Assembly: GCF_008831045.1 (NCBI RefSeq)
Contig: NZ_WAJS01000008.1
Span: 1-64,000, forward strand
Direction: 5' to 3'
Source of the DNA: Adlercreutzia muris
Lineage (GTDB): Bacteria; Actinomycetota; Coriobacteriia; Coriobacteriales; Eggerthellaceae
DNA length: 64,000 nt
Made by a program: the position numbers and the translations under genes. The notes beneath the pieces were generated by a model, which did no database searches, was not told where the DNA came from, and saw nothing but the letters and a program-made list of their open reading frames with translations. Below, piece by piece: positions 34,418 to 42,389 of the stretch (position 1 is the stretch's first letter; the number at the start of each line of letters is the position of its first letter).

Positions 34418-35031
34418 TATCCCAGCCTCTCCACCACGTCGGCATACACATCGTCGGCCAGGGCGCTGCCAGCGGCGATGAGGTCCTCCATCTGCTCGCG
34501 ATAGGCGGCGGCCCGGGCCTCGTCGTCCATGGAGCCGATGTTGATGCGCACGTTCAGGCTGGCCGCCAGAAGGGCCGCCTTTGCCAGCACCGCCCCAGCT
34601 CCGGCATCGGACACGGCCAGTACCGAGCCGTGGCAGCCCAGGAACACGCAGGACTCGATTACCTGCACGCACTGGCGCATAATCTCCAGCGGCACCTCGC
34701 AGGCATCCACGAGGGCCACTTGCAGGGCCGCACGCTGAGCAGCGGCTTCCTCCTCGGTGCCGCGCGGCAGCCCGTAAGCGGCGGCCAAGGGCGCGAAGGC
34801 CTCGGCATCGGCATCGATGAGCTCCAAAAGGCGCAAGCGCGTGGCCTCCAATTCCAACAGTTCGGCCTGCACGCGCTCCTCCACGTCAGCGTACTTCTTT
34901 TTCCCCACGGTGAGGTTGCCCACCATGGAGGCCAGGGCACTCGCCAGGGCCCCCACGTAGGCGCTCGCCCCGCCACCGCCCGGTGTGGGCGCCTTCGACG
35001 CCAGCGCCTCGATGAACTCGGTGTTTACCAT
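34417..35031 (-). CDS. fchA: Methenyl-THF cyclohydrolase FchA (cyclodeaminase family)
   Basis: 204-residue all-helical protein of the formiminotransferase-cyclodeaminase C-terminal family, with TPGGGGASAYVGALASALA at the N-terminus and NVRINIGSMDD near the C-terminus. As FchA it hydrolyses methenyl-tetrahydrofolate. It is coupled to folD by a stop/start overlap and lies near fhs, so the three make a formate-to-methylene-THF route. A histidine-degradation role is less likely because no hut genes are nearby. Confidence 0.88.
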   Translation of the reverse strand: MVNTEFIEALASKAPTPGGGGASAYVGALASALASMVGNLTVGKKKYADVEERVQAELLELEATRLRLLELIDADAEAFAPLAAAYGLPRGTEEEAAAQRAALQVALVDACEVPLEIMRQCVQVIESCVFLGCHGSVLAVSDAGAGAVLAKAALLAASLNVRINIGSMDDEARAAAYREQMEDLIAAGSALADDVYADVVERLG

Positions 35032-35059
35032 GATTCTCCCAATCGCACGCTTCGACCCA

Positions 35060-35177
35060 TTGTCTTTCGTAAAAAAATCAGCTATACTGCAAGGGCACTG
35101 GCAAAGCCCGTAGGTTGCTAGCCTGGGTACGGGCGGCGCGGTGTTGACGATTAAGCCCGGTTGCCGCCGGGCTTTTT
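35060..35177 (+). ncRNA. Predicted small antisense RNA opposite the hydrophobic peptide gene
   Basis: A good promoter, TTGTCT-17 bases-TATACT (35060-35088), is followed about 65 bases later by a rho-independent terminator (AGCCCGG/CCGGGCT, 35154-35173, then TTTTT). The predicted transcript starts near 35095 and is about 80 nt. Its terminator overlaps the stop codon of the convergent 41-codon gene, as in convergent type I toxin-antitoxin pairs. No ORF with a ribosome site lies in it. Confidence 0.6.
35154..35177 (+). terminator. Terminator of the small antisense RNA
   Basis: Stem AGCCCGG/CCGGGCT with a 6-base loop and five T residues. Confidence 0.8.
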
Positions 35178-35301
35178 ACTGTTCTCCCGCTCCATCCGAT
35201 TGCTTATACTTCCATCGCTCGTACCTGTCGAGCCCCATAAGCGCCAGGGCCATCCAGTTGGGCAGTGCCGTTAAAACGAGAATGAGAACTTCTTTCAGCA
35301 T
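35176..35301 (-). CDS. Small hydrophobic peptide, putative type I toxin
   Basis: Encodes 41 residues that read MLKEVLILVLTALPNW, then MALALMGLDRYERWKYKQ and SDGAGEQ. It has one membrane helix followed by a basic RYERWKYK end, the layout of holin-like and Fst/TxpA-type toxins. GAGGAG lies 10 bases before the ATG, and TAGAAT at 35359-35364 may be its -10. It faces the predicted small RNA whose terminator covers its stop codon. The similarity is one of architecture, so the toxin call is inference. A plain small membrane protein is possible. Confidence 0.6.
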   Translation of the reverse strand: MLKEVLILVLTALPNWMALALMGLDRYERWKYKQSDGAGEQ

Positions 35302-35369
35302 AAGGCGTCACTCCTCTCTCAAGAAGCGCCGCCCGCATCGGACTTTGCCAGTGCCGCCATTCTAACACG

Positions 35370-35406
35370 AAAACAGCCCCAAGCTATTCGCCTAGGGGCT
35401 GTTTTT
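35370..35406. terminator. Bidirectional terminator after fhs
   Basis: AAAACAGCCCC/GGGGCTGTTTT, 11-bp stem, with T runs on both strands. It lies 17 bases past the fhs stop. Confidence 0.85.
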
Positions 35407-35422
35407 ACATGCTATTTATTGC

Positions 35423-37111
35423 CTAGAACAACCCAACAATGGTGCCGTCTTCCAGCACGTCAATCTTATGGGCGGCCGGGGCCTTGCCCAGGCCGGGCAT
35501 GGTCATAATGGAGCCAGTCAGCGCCACGATGAAGCCGGCACCGGCCGACACCTTCACCTGGCGCACCGTGACGGTGAAGTCGCGGGGAGCGCCCAGCTTC
35601 GTGGCATCGTCCGAGAACGAGTACTGGGTCTTGGCCATGCACACGGGCATGGCCCCGAAGCCCAGGGCCTCCAACGACGCGATCTCCTTCTGCGCGGCCG
35701 GCTCGAACACCACGCCGTCGGCCCGGTAGACCCGCTTGGCAATGGCCTCGATCTTCTCGGCGATGGAAAGGTCGCTCTCATAGGAGAACGAGAACGTCTC
35801 GGCCGAGCGGCCGGCCGCGTCTCCGCTCTCGCAGAGGGCCACCACCTCGTCGGCTAGGGCCAGGCCGCCCTCGCCGCCCTTGGCCCACACCTCGGACAGG
35901 GCCACGTTCACGCCCAGCTCGCGGCACTTGGCCTCCACCAAATCCAGCTCGGCCTTGGTGTCGGTCGGGAAGGCGTTGATGGCCACCACGCAGGGCAGGT
36001 TGTACACATTCGTGATGTTCTCCACGTGCTGCAGCAGGTTCGGCAAGCCCGCCTCCAGCGCTTCCAGGTTCTCCTCGTTCAGGTCGGCCTTGGCCACGCC
36101 GCCGTGGTTCTTGAGCGCGCGCACGGTGGCCACCACCACCACGGCATCGGGCGCGAGGCCGGCCAGGCGGCACTTGATGTCGAGGAACTTCTCCGCGCCC
36201 AGATCGGCGCCGAAGCCGGCCTCGGTCACGCAGTAGTCGCCCAGCGCCATGGCCATGCGGGTGGCCATGATGGAGTTGCAGCCGTGGGCGATGTTGGCGA
36301 AAGGACCGCCGTGCACGAAGGCCGGGGTACCCTCCAGCGTCTGCACGAGGTTCGGCTTCAGGGCGTCCTTCAGAAGCGCGGCCATGGCGCCCTCGGCCTT
36401 CAGATCGTGGGCCGTGACCGGCTTGTCATCGTAGGTGTAGCCCACCACGATGCGGCCCAGGCGCTCCTTCAGGTCGGTGATGGAGGTGGCCAAGCAGAAG
36501 ATGGCCATAACCTCGCTGGCCACGGTGATGTCGAAGCCGTCCTCGCGGGGCACACCGTGGGCCTTGCCGCCGAGGCCGTCCACGATGTGGCGCAGCTGGC
36601 GGTCGTTCATGTCCACCACGCGCTTCCAGGTGATCTTGCGGACATCGATGTTCAGCTCGTTGCCGTTCTGGATATGGGCGTCCAGCAAAGCCGCGAGCAG
36701 GTTGTTGGCAGCCCCGATGGCGTGGAAGTCGCCGGTGAAGTGCAGGTTGATGTCCTCCATGGGCACCACCTGGGCGTACCCGCCGCCGGCGGCGCCGCCC
36801 TTGATGCCGAACACGGGCCCGAGCGACGGCTCGCGCAGGGCCACGACCACGTTCTTGCCGCGCTGGGCCAGGGCATCGGCGAGCCCGACGGTGGTGGTGG
36901 TCTTGCCCTCGCCGGCGGGCGTGGGGTTGATGGCGGTCACCAGGATGAGCTTGCCTGGGGCGTGCTCCTCCTCGCGCAGGAGGTTGAAATCCACCTTGGC
37001 CTTGTAGTTGCCGTACAGCTCAAGGTACTTCTCGTCGACGCCGGCAATGGCGGCGATCTCGCCAATGGGTTTCGGTTCGGTCGCCTGGGCAATTTCAATG
37101 TCGGTCAACAC
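35423..37111 (-). CDS. fhs: Formate-tetrahydrofolate ligase
   Basis: Makes 10-formyl-THF from formate, ATP and THF; entry step of the one-carbon pathway completed by fchA and folD. 562 residues, full length. Blocks typical of the family: [20 protein letters not shown] (nucleotide loop), [37 protein letters not shown] and [17 protein letters not shown]. It starts at a GTG (37111) with GAGGG seven bases upstream. A TAGAAT box at 37200-37205 and an 11-bp hairpin in the leader precede it. Confidence 0.97.
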   Translation of the reverse strand: MLTDIEIAQATEPKPIGEIAAIAGVDEKYLELYGNYKAKVDFNLLREEEHAPGKLILVTAINPTPAGEGKTTTTVGLADALAQRGKNVVVALREPSLGPVFGIKGGAAGGGYAQVVPMEDINLHFTGDFHAIGAANNLLAALLDAHIQNGNELNIDVRKITWKRVVDMNDRQLRHIVDGLGGKAHGVPREDGFDITVASEVMAIFCLATSITDLKERLGRIVVGYTYDDKPVTAHDLKAEGAMAALLKDALKPNLVQTLEGTPAFVHGGPFANIAHGCNSIMATRMAMALGDYCVTEAGFGADLGAEKFLDIKCRLAGLAPDAVVVVATVRALKNHGGVAKADLNEENLEALEAGLPNLLQHVENITNVYNLPCVVAINAFPTDTKAELDLVEAKCRELGVNVALSEVWAKGGEGGLALADEVVALCESGDAAGRSAETFSFSYESDLSIAEKIEAIAKRVYRADGVVFEPAAQKEIASLEALGFGAMPVCMAKTQYSFSDDATKLGAPRDFTVTVRQVKVSAGAGFIVALTGSIMTMPGLGKAPAAHKIDVLEDGTIVGLF

Positions 37112-37416
37112 GTCGGGCCCTCTTTCTCATGTCGCGGCGCCGGGAACGTCCTGGCAGCCTCCTTTGACGAATGCGCCCGCACGCTGCGGGCGCATCCCCA
37201 TTCTAGCCATGGAACCGCACGGTGGCCCGCACCGTTCCCCCAAGGGCACAACTTCCCCGCGATACGGCCCTGCGCCGGCAGCAAGGCCGGACGCGACCGC
37301 TCCCGCGATGCGTTCCGCGCCGGCATCGGGGCCGGCGCCCCGAGACAGGACGACAGCGCCCGTCCCTCCCGACGCCGATCGGGCGCGGTTCCCGTGCCCG
37401 CAGTGCCAGAGCCCCC
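37112..37416 (-). promoter_or_regulatory. Leader region of fhs with a strong hairpin
   Basis: Gene-free stretch between coaX and fhs. It contains a perfect palindrome ATGCGCCCGCA-CGC-TGCGGGCGCAT (37171-37195), directly preceded on the minus strand by TAGAAT (37200-37205). The hairpin could end coaX transcripts or form the start of the fhs leader. I looked for a tetrahydrofolate riboswitch and could not recognise one. Confidence 0.4.
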
Positions 37417-38184
37417 CTATTGGGCCCGCTCGGCAATGAGGCGCAGGCCGTGGAGGGTCAGCTCCGGGTTCACTGCGGAGATGGTGGCGGAATGGGGCGC
37501 CACCACCGGGGCCAGGCCGCCCGTGGCGATGACCGGGGCCTCGTAGCCCATCTGGGCAAAGATGCGGCGCACCAGACCGTCCACCCGGTCGGCCTCCCCC
37601 AGCATGATGCCGGCCTGGATGGCCTCCACCGTGGAGGTGCCGATGGGGGCAGGAGGCACCACCAGCGCGATGTCGGGCAGCTGGGCCCCACAGGCGAATA
37701 GGGCGTTGGCCGAAGTCTGCACGCCCGGCGCGATGACGCCGCCACGGAAGCGCCCCTCGCCGTCGATCACCTCGATGTTGGTGGCGGTACCGAAATCGAC
37801 CACCACGACCGGGGCCCCATAGAGGCTGCGGGCGGCCACGGCATCGGCCACGCGATCGGCGCCGATCTCGTGAGGACGGGGGTAGTCGGCCTCGAAGAGC
37901 CCGGCGGCCGTCTCGGCCGAGCACACAAGGGGCGCGGTGCCCGTGGCGTCGGCGATGGCCTGTATCCATGCGCGGCTGAGCTGGGGTACCACCGAGGCCA
38001 CAGCCGAGGCCCGCACCTCGGTCAGGGCGAGATCATCCAGGGCGAAAAGCGAGGAAAGGGTCGCCCGCAGCTGGTCGGCGGTCACCGAACGATCCGTGGC
38101 CACGCGCCACATGGCAGCGAGTCGCTCACCGTCGTAGGCCCCGATAACGGTATGGGTATTCCCTATGTCAATAGCAAGTAACAT
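37417..38184 (-). CDS. coaX: Type III pantothenate kinase
   Basis: First step of coenzyme A synthesis. 255 residues from MLLAIDIGNTHTVIGAYDG (38184). The ASKHA-fold phosphate loops are DIGNTHT and DFGTATNIEV, and the pantothenate region is RPHEIGADRVADAVAA. AGGAAG lies 13 bases before the ATG, a long spacing. It is divergent from a response-regulator gene. Confidence 0.94.
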   Translation of the reverse strand: MLLAIDIGNTHTVIGAYDGERLAAMWRVATDRSVTADQLRATLSSLFALDDLALTEVRASAVASVVPQLSRAWIQAIADATGTAPLVCSAETAAGLFEADYPRPHEIGADRVADAVAARSLYGAPVVVVDFGTATNIEVIDGEGRFRGGVIAPGVQTSANALFACGAQLPDIALVVPPAPIGTSTVEAIQAGIMLGEADRVDGLVRRIFAQMGYEAPVIATGGLAPVVAPHSATISAVNPELTLHGLRLIAERAQ

Positions 38185-38248
38185 AATTATGACAATCTTC
38201 CTCAGTTTTCCAGTAAAATATGACACAGTGTTTATAGTGAACACGGTG

Positions 38249-38263
38249 CTTGATTATATCAAG
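38249..38263. promoter_or_regulatory. Perfect 15-bp palindrome upstream of the orphan regulator
   Basis: CTTGATTATATCAAG (6-bp arms, 3-base centre) lies 58 bases before the regulator start in an AT-rich divergent intergenic region. GTGTT...AACAC at 38228-38244 is a second dyad. Either may be an operator. Confidence 0.4.
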
Positions 38264-38321
38264 GATTAAACGATCTGCCCCCGCAGGGCAATCGTCGACA
38301 TGACGAGAGAAAGGCAAGATT

Positions 38322-39017
38322 ATGATTGAGACACCGAGCCGAATCCTTGTCGTTGACGACGAGCCATCGATCACTGAATTCGTCAGCTACGCGTTGCGGA
38401 AGGAAGGCTACGACGCCGACGTCGTCGACAACGGCGAGGAGGCCTTCGCCCTCGCGAGCGCGAACAACTACGATCTGTTCGTCCTCGACATCATGTTGCC
38501 GGGAATGGACGGCTACGAGCTGTGCCGCCGCCTTCGTTCCAAAACTACGGCCCCCGTGCTGTTCCTGTCGGCCCGCGACACCGAGCTCGACAAGGTGGTG
38601 GGCCTGGAAATCGGCGGCGACGACTACCTGGCCAAGCCCTTCGGCGTGCGCGAGCTCATCGCCCGCGTGCGCGCCCTGCTGCGCCGCGGCCAGGGCGGCG
38701 AGTTCCCCGGGGCCTCCAACTCCATCACCGCCTCGGGCATCACGCTCGACGAGGACGCCCACACCGCCGCCGGCGACCACGGCGAGATCGACCTCACCCC
38801 CCGCGAGTTCGAGCTGCTGGCCTCCCTCATGAAGAACGCCGGCAAGGTGGTCTCCCGCGAGGACCTGCTCCGCGACGCCTGGGGCTGGGAGTACCTCACC
38901 GAGACGAAGACCGTGGACACCCACATCAAGCGCCTGCGCGACAAAATCCACGCCGCCGGCTACGATCCGGCCCTCGTGGAGACCGTCCGCGGCTACGGCT
39001 ACCGCTTCAAGGCGTAA
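38322..39017 (+). CDS. OmpR-family response regulator without adjacent kinase
   Basis: 231 residues. The receiver domain has the acidic pair at 12-13, phospho-acceptor Asp56 (FVLDIMLPG), Thr/Ser switch LFLSARD and Lys in YLAKPFG. The winged-helix domain has LTPREFELLASLMKNAGKVV and TKTVDTHIKRLRDKI. No sensor kinase gene is adjacent; a terminator follows directly and the neighbours are coaX and bioY. The gene is monocistronic, so its kinase must be encoded elsewhere or it works without one. Confidence 0.93.
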   Translation: MIETPSRILVVDDEPSITEFVSYALRKEGYDADVVDNGEEAFALASANNYDLFVLDIMLPGMDGYELCRRLRSKTTAPVLFLSARDTELDKVVGLEIGGDDYLAKPFGVRELIARVRALLRRGQGGEFPGASNSITASGITLDEDAHTAAGDHGEIDLTPREFELLASLMKNAGKVVSREDLLRDAWGWEYLTETKTVDTHIKRLRDKIHAAGYDPALVETVRGYGYRFKA

Positions 39018-39041
39018 CCAACGCACCTCATCTTAAGCGCC

Positions 39042-39074
39042 AAGGGGCTCCCAGATGGGAGCCCCTTGCTTGTT
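39042..39074 (+). terminator. Terminator of the orphan response regulator
   Basis: AAGGGGCTCCC/GGGAGCCCCTT, 11-bp stem and 4-base loop, followed by GCTTGTT. Confidence 0.85.
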
Positions 39075-39125
39075 GTCACGCCTCCCGATCAGAGGGCGGC
39101 GCATATTCCAATTCGCCCAAACGGC

Positions 39126-39767
39126 CTACTTCACCACGGCCTTCACGGCGTCGGCGCAGATGACGGCGGCCACGATCTTGCAGGCGTCCACCACCATGAA
39201 GGGGGCCACAGCCGTGAGGAAGGCCGTCATGAGGTCCACCTGACCCACGGCCATGTACTGGACGCAGCCGCAGACGTAGGCCACGGCCGTGAAGATGAGG
39301 CCGGCCGCCAGATCGACCCCGAAGGCGCGCAGGAACGCCACGGCCCGCTGGGCCGGCGCGAGGGCGGCCCGCTCGGCGGCCGTGGGCCGCGGGCCGCGGG
39401 CGGGGCCCGAGCCGCGGCCCGGACGCGCCAGATGCAGGAACAGCACCGCGGCGCTCACGCCAAGGAGGTAGCCCCACAGAAAGCCGCCCGTGGGACCGGC
39501 CAGCACCCCGAGGCCCCCGCGCATACCGGAGAACACCGGCACGCCCACGGCGCCGAGGAGCAGATAGCCCGCGATGGCGGCGATGGCCTCCTTGGGCCGC
39601 AGCACCACGATGGCGAAGGTGATGGCGAACATCTGCAACGTGAAGGGCACCGGCCCCAGAGGTACGGTTACCCATGCCGATACCGCCATGATGGCAATGG
39701 TCAGGCCTACAAAGGCCACGGAACGGGTGCGCGCGGAAGCGCTGGTTTTCGTGCGTGCGGTTTCCAT
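39126..39767 (-). CDS. bioY: BioY biotin transporter substrate-binding component
   Basis: S-component of an ECF-type biotin transporter. About 213 residues with six hydrophobic segments; family landmarks include VPLGPVPFTLQMFAI, LLLGAVGVPVFSG and GPTGGFLWGYLLG. A 45-residue polar loop rich in Arg/Gly/Pro (RPGRGSGPARGPRPTAAER) separates the last helices and is longer than usual. I prefer the ATG at 39767, eight bases after AAAGGAG, over the one at 39773, which would be only two bases away. birA is nearby (41544-42389), supporting biotin use. Confidence 0.92.
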   Translation of the reverse strand: METARTKTSASARTRSVAFVGLTIAIMAVSAWVTVPLGPVPFTLQMFAITFAIVVLRPKEAIAAIAGYLLLGAVGVPVFSGMRGGLGVLAGPTGGFLWGYLLGVSAAVLFLHLARPGRGSGPARGPRPTAAERAALAPAQRAVAFLRAFGVDLAAGLIFTAVAYVCGCVQYMAVGQVDLMTAFLTAVAPFMVVDACKIVAAVICADAVKAVVK

Positions 39768-39772
39768 GGTCA

Positions 39773-39796
39773 TATCTCCTTTCGACGAGGGAGATA
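39773..39796 (-). promoter_or_regulatory. Hairpin enclosing the bioY ribosome site
   Basis: TATCTCC (minus strand, upstream) pairs with GGAGATA, which includes the AAAGGAG of bioY. A folded mRNA would hide the ribosome site. It may equally be a small protein operator; it does not resemble the classic BirA operator. Confidence 0.4.
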
Positions 39797-39901
39797 CTAC
39801 GGGACGCCGTGCGCTTCAGACGCCAGAGTCGCCCCTGAACGGCCAACGGGAAGCGATTTGATCAGTTTTGAGCATATGCACAAAATATGGATGCCACAGC
39901 C

Positions 39902-41497
39902 TCAGGCCTCCGCGCCCTGGGCGCACAGTCGGGCCAAGCGGCGCAGGCGCACCATCTCCCATGCGATGAAGACGGCCGTGGTGCCCGTGGCCAGCAGATC
40001 GGAGACGGGAGCGGCGAAGTACAGGGCATCGAGGCCCGTGAGCCCCGGGGCCAGAGAGGGCAGCATCTCGGGCATGAGGTACAGCAGCGGCACAAGGAAC
40101 AGGATCTGCCGCGTCAGCGTGAGGAGCACCGACTTGGCCGGCTGGCCTGTGGCCTGGAAGTAGTTGGCGCTCACGATCTGAAAGCCCACAAAGGGCAGAA
40201 TGAGGAACTGCACTCGGAGGGCGAAGGCGGTGAAGTCCACGAGCCCGTCGTGCTTGATGCCGAAGCCGTGGGCGATGGGGACGGCGAATAGCTCCACCCC
40301 AGCGAACATGACCACAGCGATGGAGGTGGCGGCCCCGATGCCGTACCACAGCGTCTTGCGCACCCGGGCCACCTTGCGGGCACCGTAATTGAAGCCGAGC
40401 AGCGGCTGCAGGGCGATGGCGATGCCGATGAGGGGCATGACGGTGAACTGGCCGATACGCTGCACCACCCCAATGGCCGCCAGGGCATCGTCGGCACCGA
40501 TGGGAGTGAGGGCACCGTATTTCACGAGTTGGAAGTTGATAACGAAATTCACCACGGCCATGCCGGCCTGCACGCAGAAACTCGGGAGCCCATAGCCCAG
40601 AATAGTGACGATGAGGGGCACGTTCGGAACCATGGAGCGCACAGACAGGCGCATGGGCACATCGGTGCGGCCGCAGAAGTACCACAGCACCGTGGCACAA
40701 GAGCAACCCCAGCCGAGCACCGTGGCCAGGCCGCTGCCGGCCACTCCCCAGCCGAGCATGATGACGAACAGGAAGTTGAAGGCCACCGAGCTCGCGAGGC
40801 CCACCACCATGGTGCCGAGGGCCCGGTTCGGGGCACCGCACGTGCGGATGAAGTTGTTCACGCCCATGCCGATGCACTGGAGCAGGAAGCCCGAGCAGAG
40901 GATCTGAATGAACGTGAGGGCGTAGGGACGCACTTCCTCGGTGGCCGAGGCAAGGTCGAGCACCCCGTTCACGAGCACGGGGTTCCATCCGATGAACAGC
41001 ACCACCACGGCGGCCAACAGGCTCAGGGACACCACGTTACCCAGGGCCCGTTCGGCATCTTCGCGCCGGCCCTCCCCCAGGCGCAGGGCCGCCAGAGCGT
41101 TGCCGCCGTTGCCGATGAGCATGGCCAGGGCCATGAACACGATCATGATGGGATTGGCCACGGTCATGGCTGAAAGGCCGATCTCGCCCACGGCATGGCC
41201 GAGGAACACCGAGTCGATGATGGCGTAGGAGCCGTTGATGAGCATGCCCACCACCGACGGGATGGCGAACTCGGTGATGAGCCGCGGAATGGAGGCGGTG
41301 CCCATGCGCAGCACCTTCTCGTCGCCGGCCGAGTGGCCGCGCAGCGCCTCTCCCCGGTCGTCCAACGCCGCGTCCTCATCGGGACGGCCGGCACCGCCCT
41401 CAGTCGCGGCCGCCCCCGCGTCGGAGCCACCGGCGACCGGAGTGCGGTCGGTAGGTGTCACAGGTTCGCTAGGTTCGCTCTGCTTCGATTCGTCCAT
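39902..41497 (-). CDS. MATE-family multidrug/metabolite exporter
   Basis: 531 residues starting at MDESKQSEPSEPV (41497). A ~65-residue polar, acidic N-terminal extension (GGSDAGAAATEGGAGRPDED) precedes twelve membrane helices in two homologous halves, beginning ITEFAIPSVVGMLINGSYAI. Blocks such as GWGVAGSGLATVLGWG and FNYGARKVARVRKTL are typical of MepA-like MATE proteins, which expel compounds using Na+ or H+ gradients. The substrate is unknown. Confidence 0.92.
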   Translation of the reverse strand: MDESKQSEPSEPVTPTDRTPVAGGSDAGAAATEGGAGRPDEDAALDDRGEALRGHSAGDEKVLRMGTASIPRLITEFAIPSVVGMLINGSYAIIDSVFLGHAVGEIGLSAMTVANPIMIVFMALAMLIGNGGNALAALRLGEGRREDAERALGNVVSLSLLAAVVVLFIGWNPVLVNGVLDLASATEEVRPYALTFIQILCSGFLLQCIGMGVNNFIRTCGAPNRALGTMVVGLASSVAFNFLFVIMLGWGVAGSGLATVLGWGCSCATVLWYFCGRTDVPMRLSVRSMVPNVPLIVTILGYGLPSFCVQAGMAVVNFVINFQLVKYGALTPIGADDALAAIGVVQRIGQFTVMPLIGIAIALQPLLGFNYGARKVARVRKTLWYGIGAATSIAVVMFAGVELFAVPIAHGFGIKHDGLVDFTAFALRVQFLILPFVGFQIVSANYFQATGQPAKSVLLTLTRQILFLVPLLYLMPEMLPSLAPGLTGLDALYFAAPVSDLLATGTTAVFIAWEMVRLRRLARLCAQGAEA

Positions 41498-41543
41498 GGG
41501 GCTCGTGCCTTTCCTCAAAAAACGCCGAGCGCCATTGTAGACC

Positions 41544-42389
41544 CTAGGGCAGCGGAACGACGTGGGCCTCCCCCGAGGCGACGGGCACCACGCCGTCAGC
41601 GGTACGCACGAGCAGCCGGCCGCGCTCGTCCACGCCGGCGCCGACGCCCTCCACCGTGGTCGCCCCGCCGATGGTCTCGATGCGCAGGGGGCGCCCATCC
41701 AAGAACGACACCGCCTCGTAGGTGGCCAGGGAAGGCTGGAAGCCCAGCTCGCGCCAGCGACCGTAGTTCACCAGCACCCGGGCGAGCACCTCGCGCTGCA
41801 CGTCGGTGATGAGCTCCTCGCGCCGCGCCGCCTGCTCTGGCTCGTCGAGCGCCTCGATGGTTGCGCGGACGGTGGAGGGATGGGCGGGGCTGGAAGCGGG
41901 ATCCATCATGAGATCGGCTAGGTACTCGGGGATGTTGCGGCCCTCGATAGGACGCTCCACGTCGGGCGGGAACACGTTGACACCGATGCCCACGCACACC
42001 CCTCCCCCGCAAGACTCCAGCGAGATGCCGCAGAGCTTGCGGTACTCGTCGGCCCGCTCGCAGTCGGCGGGCATGTACACCACGTCGTTGGGCCATTTCA
42101 GCTGGATGCCATCCTCAACGGAGGGGTCGGCCATGGCCGCCAGGGCCCGCTGCACGGACAGGCCCGCCACTAGGCTGAGCGTGGCCAGACCGCTGCCGGC
42201 CACATCGGGACGCAGCAGCAGCGACATGTACAGGCCGCCCTCGGGGCTGTCCCAGCCGCGGCCCTGGCGGCCGTAGCCGCCGGACTGGCGCCGGGCCCGC
42301 ACCACGAGCCCCTCGGCCTTGCCCTCGCGCAGGGCCTCCTTCACCACCTCGTTGGTCGAGGTCACCTCGTCGATAACCGTGAGCTTCAT
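41544..42389 (-). CDS. birA: Biotin-[acetyl-CoA-carboxylase] ligase
   Basis: Attaches biotin to carboxylase carrier domains. 281 residues; the catalytic core has RRQSGGYGRQGRGWDSPEGG (biotinyl-AMP loop) and LKWPNDVVY, with a C-terminal SH3-like segment. There is no N-terminal helix-turn-helix, so it is a class I enzyme that does not act as a repressor. It starts directly after the folP-folK stop, so the two are cotranscribed. Confidence 0.95.
   Translation of the reverse strand: MKLTVIDEVTSTNEVVKEALREGKAEGLVVRARRQSGGYGRQGRGWDSPEGGLYMSLLLRPDVAGSGLATLSLVAGLSVQRALAAMADPSVEDGIQLKWPNDVVYMPADCERADEYRKLCGISLESCGGGVCVGIGVNVFPPDVERPIEGRNIPEYLADLMMDPASSPAHPSTVRATIEALDEPEQAARREELITDVQREVLARVLVNYGRWRELGFQPSLATYEAVSFLDGRPLRIETIGGATTVEGVGAGVDERGRLLVRTADGVVPVASGEAHVVPLP

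Larger units (their letters stand above)
35094..35355. repeat. Inverted repeats framing the small module
   Basis: GGCACTGGCAAAGCCCG (35094-35110) is matched at 16 of 17 bases by the inverted copy 35339-35355. A second pair, CGGGCGGCGC, lies at 35130-35139 and inverted at 35326-35335. Both arms begin just downstream of a -10-like box (TATACT on the plus strand, TAGAAT on the minus strand at 35359-35364). The two predicted convergent transcripts would thus start with the same sequence. Confidence 0.7.

Noticed and set aside
37112-37416. Possible tetrahydrofolate riboswitch before fhs
   Set aside because: Only a simple hairpin is visible; I could not match a known folate-riboswitch core.
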